Shown here: positions 56,771 to 64,000 of the stretch, one piece after another
Layout: each line of letters opens with the position of its first letter
How positions within the stretch are numbered: the first letter of the stretch is position 1
From: Pedobacter westerhofensis
GTDB lineage: Bacteria > Bacteroidota > Bacteroidia > Sphingobacteriales > Sphingobacteriaceae
DNA length: 64,000 bases
Assembly (NCBI RefSeq): GCF_900182595.1
Contig: NZ_FXTN01000001.1
Span: 186,001 to 250,000, forward strand
Direction of reading: 5' to 3'
Notes under the pieces: generated by a model
Told to the model about the DNA's origin: nothing
Seen by the model: only the letters and a program-made list of their open reading frames with translations
Database searches by the model: none
Position numbers and translations under genes: made by a program

Positions 56771-57388
56771 TTAGAAACCCCGGCCTGCATAGATATTACT
56801 GATCTCAATATTCATTTTCAATATTTCCTGTATCAGATCATATACCACGGCCACGTTATTATCCGATGTATCCATAAACTCAAACTCCTCCCATCCCGTG
56901 CCATAAAAGCCATCGTCCATAGACAACTCCGCATCAATTTCGTGATGGATGATCAGCCTGCAGAGAAAGAAAAATGCATTGGCTGCAGTAAATGGCAGTT
57001 CCATCACTGCTGTTGAAATGCTGTCATCAACCAGCCCGTCTGCATAATAATAAAGATCAGCATAGATCTGGTTGGCCATTTCATGGATACGGTCGTCTGT
57101 ATACAACTCTTCGAGATCAATGGCAAACATGATACGAAAAGTATCTATGGTTGCGTCAATCAGTGCAATACACTTGTTGATGGCTACTGATATATCATCA
57201 TCCGAAGCCAAAAGCACCTGAAAATACATGGAAACATCTACATCGTCCTCATCCAGTGCCAGCAGTTCAGGCATATCCTTTTCCAATACCGACTTATATC
57301 CATATTCTGCAAATTTCACAGTTGAAAAACTCAGGATGTGGATGACAATAGGGATGATATCTTCCTTAGCAAATTTCGTTACAGCCAT
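56771..57388 (-). CDS. Acidic helical protein of unknown function
   Basis: A 205-residue, strongly acidic, soluble protein (MAVTKFAKEDIIPIVIHILSFSTVKF...) with mostly helical patterns and no named family. Codirectional with the PAS protein downstream (140 bp). No signal peptide. Confidence 0.5.
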   Translation of the reverse strand: MAVTKFAKEDIIPIVIHILSFSTVKFAEYGYKSVLEKDMPELLALDEDDVDVSMYFQVLLASDDDISVAINKCIALIDATIDTFRIMFAIDLEELYTDDRIHEMANQIYADLYYYADGLVDDSISTAVMELPFTAANAFFFLCRLIIHHEIDAELSMDDGFYGTGWEEFEFMDTSDNNVAVVYDLIQEILKMNIEISNIYAGRGF

Positions 57389-57459
57389 AATGAAAATTAT
57401 ATTTAAATATAACTATTATCAGAGCAATCTTAATGAAGACAATACCCTGCCAATGCTGA

Positions 57460-58587
57460 TTACTTTAATACCTTAACCAGACCTTCCTGGTTAATGCTGA
57501 CTGTACTTTCGCCGCTTGCTTTCACGCTGAGGTAAAACTGGTGATCTGTAGCCTCCATGTCCAGTGTATTGCTTTTGCCGTCAAGCATAAAATCATGTGC
57601 AATACCAAGCTCTTTTAATGATCCGGCATATTTGCCATTTTTCTCCAGATATTCCTGCTGCCTGTAATAGGCCATCCAGAGGTAATTGCGTTGTTTTTCT
57701 CCATAAGGCATCACAAAGTCGGTTTGTGAACCACCATCTGCGGCCGGGCTGAAAGTGAGGTATCCCCAGCGTTCAGGATAGTGCATAGCGATCAGTCCCT
57801 GTGCAGACCATACCCAGTTATGTTCTGGAAGATTTTTCCCTGCAGCATCTTTATTTTTGATGTATTTGCCTTTGCTAACGGTGGTGCCCCACTGCACTCT
57901 TGAAAAGTTGATCCTCCAGAAATCTCCTTCTGCCGGGCTTTTCTTTAAATTGAGCTTATCGTATGGAATAGCCAGCTCCACTGTCCAGCCCTGGTCTTTA
58001 TCTGATGGCCTGTTCAGGGTACCCTGAACTTTTACCGCAGACCGGACGCCAGACTCCCAGCTGGTCAGCCCCGCACCATTATTACGATAAGCCTTTGGCA
58101 TGAATAAGTCCCAGATCGTATTGATTGCATTCACTTCCAGTTCATAATACTGATGTGTAGTATTCAGCGGGTCAATAAAGATTTCAAAATCATCATCCTG
58201 AAAAACTACTTCATCGTGGTTTTTCACGTAAGCCCACACATCGGGGTCTTTGATCACCGCCGCAACATAGAGATAATCTTTGTCCCACACCATTTTACAC
58301 CTGGTTTTATAATAAGGTTCAGGCTGTTTATCGCCCTCAATATCAGTAAAATCGTTTGTCCATGGTACATTAGACCAAACTGCATCATTCAATTCTCCGT
58401 CTATTAACGGCGCATCCTTTGCAAAGCCGGCCGAGTAGTGTTTTGGAACGGTAAACAAATGCTCAAGCCCCTTAAAGGAGTCCTGCGCATCAACAGTACC
58501 TGCAAAAAGTAGCGGAAGACAGGCAAAAGATAAAAAAGCAGTTTTCTTTATCGCCGCAGATTTCTTTTTTAAGACGTTTTTATACAT
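57460..58587 (-). CDS. Exported CBM9-like carbohydrate-binding protein
   Basis: A 375-residue secreted protein. A signal-like hydrophobic stretch after a basic N-terminus (AFLSFACLPLLFAGTVDA). A CBM9/DOMON-type beta-sandwich occupies residues about 50-285 (LIDGELNDAVWSNVPWTNDF, then YLYVAAVIKDPDVWAYVK, DDDFEIFIDPLNTTHQYYELEVNA and DKDQGWTVELAIPYDKL). It has tryptophans typical of sugar-binding faces. The tail (290-375) is unassigned. It likely binds glycans outside the cell; no enzyme domain is present. Confidence 0.82.
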   Translation of the reverse strand: MYKNVLKKKSAAIKKTAFLSFACLPLLFAGTVDAQDSFKGLEHLFTVPKHYSAGFAKDAPLIDGELNDAVWSNVPWTNDFTDIEGDKQPEPYYKTRCKMVWDKDYLYVAAVIKDPDVWAYVKNHDEVVFQDDDFEIFIDPLNTTHQYYELEVNAINTIWDLFMPKAYRNNGAGLTSWESGVRSAVKVQGTLNRPSDKDQGWTVELAIPYDKLNLKKSPAEGDFWRINFSRVQWGTTVSKGKYIKNKDAAGKNLPEHNWVWSAQGLIAMHYPERWGYLTFSPAADGGSQTDFVMPYGEKQRNYLWMAYYRQQEYLEKNGKYAGSLKELGIAHDFMLDGKSNTLDMEATDHQFYLSVKASGESTVSINQEGLVKVLK

Positions 58588-58870
58588 TTAAAAGGATTTA
58601 GCATTCAATTAGTTTCCGGATGTCATCCTGGATAATCACGGGAAATTATGAATTTAACCAATAATCCCATAATTATCTCCGAAATAATACGTGAAAGCGC
58701 ACAGATTTTAACGGTTTTTGATGTGACCAGTATATAATTTGATAATATCGTACTGTATTGCAATACATTGCTCAATGTTCTCTTAAACTAAAATCTATAT
58801 ACTGTTTAAACTCGTATCTTTAGGTTATAACACTCATTAAATACACACTTAATTATTTGCCGCCGCTCAC
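58588..58870. other. Divergent promoter region, no gene
   Basis: 283 bp between the CBM9-like gene (-) and the redoxin/hybrid kinase pair (+). AT-rich. A TATCTTTA element near 58814 could be a -7 box for the + genes, but I see no matching -33. Confidence 0.4.
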
Positions 58871-59467
58871 ATGAAAAAATGGCTTGCTATTGCCTGGTTA
58901 ACAACGTTACTGGCAATCATTTTGAGTTTTTTCTGGTATAATCAGCTGGTATACAGCCTGCCGACCCCAATTCCTGCGCATTATAAAACAGTTCATAACG
59001 GTGAAAAAATCCGGTTGGGAAAAGGCTTACATTTTGATAACCACAAACCTGTTTTCCTGCATTTCTTTAATCCCGACTGCCCGTGTTCGCGCTTTAATGT
59101 TGCCCAGTTTAAAACTCTGGTAAAAACCTATCATAACCAGGTGAATTTTGCAGTGGTGCTGATGACGGCGAAGCCCTATACCCCTGCAGAAATCCGGGAC
59201 AGGTTCGGAATAGACGTGCCTATCGTAACAGACAGTACTATAGCTTCAGCCTGCGGCGTGTATTCTACTCCACAGGCTGTAGTGCTTAACGCCGAAAATG
59301 AATTGTATTACAGAGGGAATTATAATAAAAACAGATATTGTACCGATGAAAAATCCAGCTATGCCAAGATTGCGGTTATGGGCATTCTGCATAAAAAAAC
59401 AGCACTCAGGTTAGATCAGTTTGCGCTCAAAGCATATGGTTGTACATTACCTAACTGCAATAACTAA
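58871..59467 (+). CDS. Membrane-anchored periplasmic redoxin (DUF6436-like)
   Basis: A 198-residue protein with an N-terminal membrane helix (about 4-28) and a thioredoxin-fold domain. The active-site-like motif is PDCPCSRFN (residues about 68-76), a CxC pair rather than CxxC, and a cis-Pro is seen in STPQAVVL. The last residues hold two further Cys (YGCTLPNC). Its TAA shares its last base with the ATG of the hybrid kinase, so the two are translationally coupled. Likely a thiol-redox protein that works with the sensor kinase. Confidence 0.75.
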   Translation: MKKWLAIAWLTTLLAIILSFFWYNQLVYSLPTPIPAHYKTVHNGEKIRLGKGLHFDNHKPVFLHFFNPDCPCSRFNVAQFKTLVKTYHNQVNFAVVLMTAKPYTPAEIRDRFGIDVPIVTDSTIASACGVYSTPQAVVLNAENELYYRGNYNKNRYCTDEKSSYAKIAVMGILHKKTALRLDQFALKAYGCTLPNCNN

Positions 59468-61746
59468 TGCGTAATTTATCCCTCAGCGATCCTTTCGACA
59501 ATATCTCCCATTTCGGAGACGCCTATCTTTTTAACGTTAAAAAGAGATCAGACAAGCTGATCAATTATTTCCTGATTGCTTTCTTTATCACAGGATTATT
59601 TCTTGCCGGATTTTATGATACCTGGAATATTGCCATTGGTGTAGGCGGACTCACTTTGCTGGCGTATTACTCTGTTAAATGGGCATTTCCAGAATCAAAC
59701 CTCTATCAATATGTATTGAGTGTATGTTTCGGGATCTTTATGGCACAGTTCATTTATCAGATGCACGGCATGTTTGAAATGCACTTTTTTGCCTATATCG
59801 GAAGTGCAATCCTGATCACCTACCAGAACTGGAGGCTGCAGATCCCTATGATGATCTTTGTGGTACTGCACCACATGGGCCTTAATTATCTCCAAAGCGT
59901 AGGTTATGGCGGTGTCTACTTCACAACGTTCGACTATCTGGAAACACAAACCATTATCTTCCATATTTTACTCACTGCCGTTATTTTCTTTATCTGTGGA
60001 CTGTGGGGCCATCATTTACGCAAATACAATGGTACCCAGCTGGCCATGCTCAGTTATATTGAAGAAAAGAAACAGCATCAGGAAGTGCTTGAGGCCTTAA
60101 ACAATGAGTTAAAAATCTCGAACCAGGTTGCTGTTGATGCCAGACAGGAAGCCGAACGCGCTGCACAGGCAAAAAGCATTTTCCTGGCTACCATGAGCCA
60201 TGAAATCCGCACACCGATGAATGGGGTGATCGGCATGACATCTTTGCTTTCCGAAACTTCTTTAAATGATGAGCAGCGCGATTATGTAAATGTGATCAGT
60301 ACCAGTGGCGAGGCCTTATTGAATGTGATCAATGATATCCTGGATTATTCCAAAATCGAATCCGGCCACCTCGATCTGGAGGAACAGAACTTTGAACTGC
60401 ATAAGTGTATTGAAGATGTAATTGATCTTTTCACCAAACGTGCAGCTGTGCAGAAACTCGATCTGTTGTACGAAATTGATCATAACCTGCCTGAAACACT
60501 GATTGGAGACGGTTTCAGGCTGCGCCAGATTCTGATCAACCTGATCAGCAATGCGATGAAGTTTACTCAGAAAGGCGAAGTGCACCTTTGCGTAGAGCAG
60601 GTAGCAGTGGATGAAAATGTAGTAAGTATTTTGTTTGAAATCAGAGATACAGGAATCGGCATCCCCGAAGAAAAGTTGTCCAAGCTTTTTAAACCCTTCT
60701 CACAGGTAGATTCTTCCAATACCCGCAAATTTGGTGGTACGGGACTTGGGCTGGTGATCAGTGAAAAGCTTGTGAACCTGATGCATGGCGCCATCAGCGT
60801 ACGGAGCAAGCTTGATGAAGGAACCGTTTTCGCTTTCACGATCAAGGCTATTGCCGGTACAGAAGCACCGCAGGCCACGGTCTTCCATGATCCTGCCCAA
60901 AATATAGGAAAGAAAGTACTGGTTGTTGATGATAACCATACCAATCTCAGAATCCTGAAAGGCCAACTGGAGTTATGGAACTTCTTACCAACCATATGCA
61001 GCAATCCCGGCGAAGCACTGGAAATGCTGCTATCCGCTGCAAACTATGATCTTGTGATCACAGACATGCAAATGCCCGACATGGACGGTGTAGAGCTGGC
61101 ACAAAAAATAAAGGAAAATAAGATCAGCACCCCAGTTATCCTGCTCAGTTCAGTTGGTGACGAGAGCAAGCATAAGTATCCTGATCTCTTCTCTGCCGTG
61201 CTGAACAAACCTGCAAAAACCAAACAGCTAAGGGGCGTAATCCATCAGACCCTGCATCTGCAGGCGACAGCAAACCAGCCCCAGGAAAATCATCCGGCCA
61301 TACTCAAAGCCGATTTTGCTATTAGCTATCCTCTGCAGATTCTTATCGCCGAAGACCACCCCATTAACCTGAAACTGGCGATGAAAATATTGCATAAATT
61401 GGGTTACGATCCTGATTTTGCCAATAATGGCCATCAGGCTGTGGAGATGTACACCGGGAAAAACTACGACCTGATCCTGATGGATGTGCTCATGCCTGAA
61501 ATGGATGGCCTTGAAGCAACAAAGATCATCAGAAACTCCAGCGGCGTACAGCCAAAGATCATTGCGATGACGGCTAATGTGATGTCTGAAGATAAGAATG
61601 CATGTTTTGTGGCGGGCATGGACGACTATCTGTCCAAACCTCTTCATATCGGTTCGCTGCTGCAACTGCTGAGCGGAACATCTATTGAACGCATCCAGAA
61701 TAAATCGTTCGACGGGCTCCTGGATGATCAGGAAAACGCAGTATAA
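59467..61746 (+). CDS. Hybrid sensor histidine kinase with two receiver domains
   Basis: A 759-residue membrane kinase. An N-terminal five- to six-helix sensor (about 32-185) carries in-membrane histidines (QMHGMFEMHFF at 98-108 and VLHHMG at 133-138). It is followed by a coiled coil (195-235), HisKA with His245 (ATMSHEIRTP), HATPase (about 350-470), receiver 1 (Asp in ITDMQMPDMDG) and receiver 2 (Asp in LMDVLMPEMDG). No DNA-binding output: phosphate would pass between receivers or to an Hpt partner. Coupled to the redoxin gene by a 1-bp overlap, so it may sense redox state. Confidence 0.92.
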   Translation: MRNLSLSDPFDNISHFGDAYLFNVKKRSDKLINYFLIAFFITGLFLAGFYDTWNIAIGVGGLTLLAYYSVKWAFPESNLYQYVLSVCFGIFMAQFIYQMHGMFEMHFFAYIGSAILITYQNWRLQIPMMIFVVLHHMGLNYLQSVGYGGVYFTTFDYLETQTIIFHILLTAVIFFICGLWGHHLRKYNGTQLAMLSYIEEKKQHQEVLEALNNELKISNQVAVDARQEAERAAQAKSIFLATMSHEIRTPMNGVIGMTSLLSETSLNDEQRDYVNVISTSGEALLNVINDILDYSKIESGHLDLEEQNFELHKCIEDVIDLFTKRAAVQKLDLLYEIDHNLPETLIGDGFRLRQILINLISNAMKFTQKGEVHLCVEQVAVDENVVSILFEIRDTGIGIPEEKLSKLFKPFSQVDSSNTRKFGGTGLGLVISEKLVNLMHGAISVRSKLDEGTVFAFTIKAIAGTEAPQATVFHDPAQNIGKKVLVVDDNHTNLRILKGQLELWNFLPTICSNPGEALEMLLSAANYDLVITDMQMPDMDGVELAQKIKENKISTPVILLSSVGDESKHKYPDLFSAVLNKPAKTKQLRGVIHQTLHLQATANQPQENHPAILKADFAISYPLQILIAEDHPINLKLAMKILHKLGYDPDFANNGHQAVEMYTGKNYDLILMDVLMPEMDGLEATKIIRNSSGVQPKIIAMTANVMSEDKNACFVAGMDDYLSKPLHIGSLLQLLSGTSIERIQNKSFDGLLDDQENAV

Positions 61747-61749
61747 AGG

Positions 61750-63516
61750 CTAACTTACCCTTTTACCACTCATCAGCTTATCCACGGCTTCTTTGAATGA
61801 TCCTGCAAGGCTCACTTCCCCTGAATTGATGAAATAGATCTCATCGGCATTCTCAATCGTATTTAACCTGTGGGCTATCACCACAAGCGTAGTTTCCTTT
61901 GGCAGGTTATCCAGGATTTGTCCCAGCAGCTTTTCTGTTACAGTATCAATATTTGCGGTGGCTTCATCAAGGATCAGCAGTTCCGGTTTGCGGAGCACGG
62001 CACGCATAAAGGCGATCAGTTGTTTCTGCCCGATGCTGAGGCTGTCTCCTCCGGACAGCACCGCGGTTTCCAGCCCCTGATCAAAAGTTGCGAGCAGCCC
62101 CTCCAGTTTTGAATCCAGTAATACCTTGAGAAACTGTTCATTCGTAAATTTATGATATCTGGAATTGCTGTAAAGTATATTTTCGCGAACCGTTCCTGTA
62201 AACAAAAAGGGTTCCTGCAGGATAAAGCCAATCTTCTCCGCACGTTCTTCGTCAGTATAACTGCGGATGTCCCTTCCCCTGAGCAAAACTGTCCCTTCAA
62301 GGGGATCGTATAAGCGTGCCATGATCGAAGCTGTAGTGGTTTTACCGCCACCTGTAGGCCCTACAAGCGCGTAAGTCTTGCCCTGTTCCATTGAGAAACT
62401 GATGTTGTGCAGGATCTCAAATCCTCCCTGGTATCCAAAATGAACATTTCTGAATTCCAGTAATGCAGCACTCTTTTCTTCCGTTGAATGATCAAAAACT
62501 GTCACCAGGTTACTGCTCAGGGACAGGATTTGTGAAATCCTGTCCCAGCCCGCCAATGCTACCTGAAAACTTGTCCACAGTGATGCCAGCTGGCGCAATG
62601 GGTTATAAAAATTGGTGGCGTAAGAAAGATAACTCACCAGCAAGCCGATACTGAAATGTCCCTGGATAATGAGATAAATACCAAATGACAGGACGGTTAA
62701 CTGCGCGATGGATGAAAAAAGGCCAAAGACCGGCATGAACATATTATTTGCCAGCCCTGCTGCTATAGCCGTACGATAATTTTCGCGGTTTGCGGTATCA
62801 AATCTTTTCTTGAAATAGTCGCGGCGGTTAAAAGCAATAATGACCTTAAAATTATTGAGGCTTTCCTGTATTTCGGCGCTCATGCCGCCCGTACTTTTTA
62901 AGTTGAGGGCATTCTTGTGTTTCACCCAGGGCGAAATCCCTCTGGTGAAAATTAAGATCAGCAGCGCCGGTACCAGCGTGGCCAAACCCAGCTCAAAATT
63001 AATGACCAGCAAAAATATACCCGCGCCGATCATGGTAACGATACTGCCAATGAACTGCATGAGCGACTGCGAAAAGAACTGACTGAGTTTATCCGTATCG
63101 TTATTTACTCTCGAAATCAGGTCACCTGCTTTATTTTCATTAAAAAACGCAACCGGCAGTTGCTGGATCTTGTTAAAGATGCTGTTCCGCAGCTCGAAAA
63201 TGATCCGCTGGCCTACCCCGCCCATCAGGTTGGTTTGGAAATAACTGCTTACAAAAGCCACGATGTACATGGTAAAGAGGATGCCGGCAAATACCAGTAC
63301 CCCATGGTATTGTCTGGTCTGGATGTATTTATCGATGGTATGCCCAATGAGGTATGGCCCGAGCAAGTTGAGAGACGAATTCAGTAAAATTGCACAAACG
63401 GCCAGCACAATCTTTTTCTTTTCCTGTTCTACCAGCTTTAAAAGGCTCTTTAATCCAACCCATGTAGAATTTTTCAGGTCACTTGCAGGCAGGCTGTTTA
63501 AATTATAGTTCATCAT
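61750..63516 (-). CDS. ABC transporter half (permease-ATPase fusion)
   Basis: A 588-residue exporter half. Membrane domain with six helices (about 1-320), ATPase (about 345-588) with Walker A VGPTGGGKTTTAS, Q-loop LQEPFLFTG, the signature (LSGGDSLSIGQ) and Walker B LLILDEATANID with the catalytic Glu. The signature carries an extra DSL insertion compared with LSGGQ. It is 13 bp after the other half, so the two form a heterodimer. Substrate unknown (lipid or drug type). Confidence 0.9.
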   Translation of the reverse strand: MMNYNLNSLPASDLKNSTWVGLKSLLKLVEQEKKKIVLAVCAILLNSSLNLLGPYLIGHTIDKYIQTRQYHGVLVFAGILFTMYIVAFVSSYFQTNLMGGVGQRIIFELRNSIFNKIQQLPVAFFNENKAGDLISRVNNDTDKLSQFFSQSLMQFIGSIVTMIGAGIFLLVINFELGLATLVPALLILIFTRGISPWVKHKNALNLKSTGGMSAEIQESLNNFKVIIAFNRRDYFKKRFDTANRENYRTAIAAGLANNMFMPVFGLFSSIAQLTVLSFGIYLIIQGHFSIGLLVSYLSYATNFYNPLRQLASLWTSFQVALAGWDRISQILSLSSNLVTVFDHSTEEKSAALLEFRNVHFGYQGGFEILHNISFSMEQGKTYALVGPTGGGKTTTASIMARLYDPLEGTVLLRGRDIRSYTDEERAEKIGFILQEPFLFTGTVRENILYSNSRYHKFTNEQFLKVLLDSKLEGLLATFDQGLETAVLSGGDSLSIGQKQLIAFMRAVLRKPELLILDEATANIDTVTEKLLGQILDNLPKETTLVVIAHRLNTIENADEIYFINSGEVSLAGSFKEAVDKLMSGKRVS

Positions 63517-63529
63517 TATTGCCGGTCAT

Positions 63530-64000
63530 TTATAATTCGTAATTGCTTGTACTCTGCTGAGAGTTAAAAATCTGTACATATTCAGGGCTGCTGCCCATTA
63601 GCTCTGCATGCGTGCCCGCGGCCAGCATTTCGCCGTGCATCAGCAGGATAATCTGCTCATAGTGCTCTACGGCAGCGATCTTTTGCGTTACCGAGATCAG
63701 TGTTAAACCAGGATAGTTACTGGTAATATTTCCCAGTATCCTGGATTCTGTCTGCGGGTCTACCCTTGCCGTAAAATCATCCAGCAGCAGGATTTTTGGG
63801 TCTACGGCAAGCGCACGCGCCAGCATGATCCGCTGTTTTTGTCCGCCTGAAAGGCTGAGCCCCCTCTCTGATATTTTTGTGTTTAAACCTTGCGGAAGTG
63901 AATCAACAAAATCTTTGAGCTCTGCCGTTGCAATCGCCTTTTGGAGCGACTGGTCTGTTACGGTATCGCTGAATGCTATATTCTCCCTTATGCTCATGTT
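63530..64000 (-). CDS. ABC transporter half, C-terminal part (partial, cut by window end)
   Basis: The visible 156 codons hold the second half of an ABC ATPase: SIRENIAFSD, the intact signature LSGGQKQRIMLAR, Walker B LLLDDFTARVD, then a D-loop and H-loop region. The normal Glu after the Walker B Asp is Asp here, and the H-loop His is replaced by Gln (SVTQKIAAVEH). That is the pattern of the degenerate half in heterodimeric exporters. The first Met in view is internal; the gene continues past base 64000. It is followed by the other half after 13 bp. Confidence 0.88.
   Translation of the reverse strand, partial: NMSIRENIAFSDTVTDQSLQKAIATAELKDFVDSLPQGLNTKISERGLSLSGGQKQRIMLARALAVDPKILLLDDFTARVDPQTESRILGNITSNYPGLTLISVTQKIAAVEHYEQIILLMHGEMLAAGTHAELMGSSPEYVQIFNSQQSTSNYEL

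Noticed and set aside
1..64000. tRNA, rRNA or IS elements
   Set aside because: I looked for the T-arm GGTTCGAATCC pattern, rRNA-like conserved stretches and transposase ORFs with terminal repeats and found none.

Overview
The window looks like chromosomal DNA of a Bacteroidota bacterium, most likely a Sphingobacteriaceae member of the Pedobacter type. I infer this from gene content and style. There is a gliding/type IX secretion C-terminal sorting domain with a PorP/SprF partner, and an ECF sigma, FecR and STN-TonB receptor relay. Other family-typical genes are fused PurL, DUF2490, NIPSNAP, DinB, LemA with a GIDE-like protein, and GG-leader peptides ending in KIKGG. Promoters match TTTG-N20-TAnnTTTG, and base composition is moderate. 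No tRNA, rRNA, IS element or CRISPR array was seen.

Layout. 1-4225 (+): an exported DRGH nuclease, then a tight envelope operon (LRR membrane protein, GIDE-like protein, LemA, small membrane protein). 4291-8313 (-): two small unknown genes, a secreted protein of unknown role, and a peptide cassette. The cassette holds a Cys-rich GG-leader peptide, a stand-alone C39 peptidase, and a C39-like/VKOR/thioredoxin fusion. 8516-12156 (+), divergent from the cassette: an ATP-grasp protein, a glycosyltransferase-like protein and a PAS histidine kinase. 12220-19295 (-): small helical protein, SDR, Asp-box sialidase-like protein, GH13 lipoprotein, Hsp70-like protein, aldehyde dehydrogenase. 19983-21416 (-): dnaA with DnaA boxes upstream. 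21813-26969 (+): two small proteins, purL and a quinone oxidoreductase.

26966-33204 (-): DUF2490 protein, a broken aldehyde dehydrogenase, a Crp-like regulator, and a three-gene operon (Tat amine oxidase, Tat aminotransferase, exported Hint-domain protein). 33574-35432: UBP zinc-finger protein, DinB, DUF2256 (34374-34514) and NIPSNAP. 35569-50185 (-): a surface/transport locus read as S41 peptidase, ECF sigma, FecR, TonB receptor, two lipoproteins, a 1595-residue MBG-repeat adhesin-like protein and PorP/SprF. 50186-50650 is a gene-free stretch dominated by a 72-bp imperfect inverted repeat. 50651-64000: acyltransferase-like membrane protein, MsrB, GAF protein, PAS protein lacking an ATPase domain, CBM9-like protein, a redoxin overlapping a hybrid histidine kinase, and two ABC half-transporters, the last cut by the window end.

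How the parts may work together. The strongest candidate for an undescribed system is 5932-8313, possibly with the divergent 8516-11033 pair. It would be a secreted eight-cysteine peptide, cleaved after GG by a C39 enzyme and oxidised by the VKOR-thioredoxin protein, with an ATP-grasp ligase and a glycosyltransferase as possible tailoring enzymes. No dedicated exporter is visible. Other notable points are the Hint protein co-transcribed with periplasmic amino-acid enzymes, twin palindromes in front of the TonB receptor, the long inverted repeat, a palindrome at the UBP-gene promoter, and a possible -1 frameshift at the start of the glycosyltransferase.
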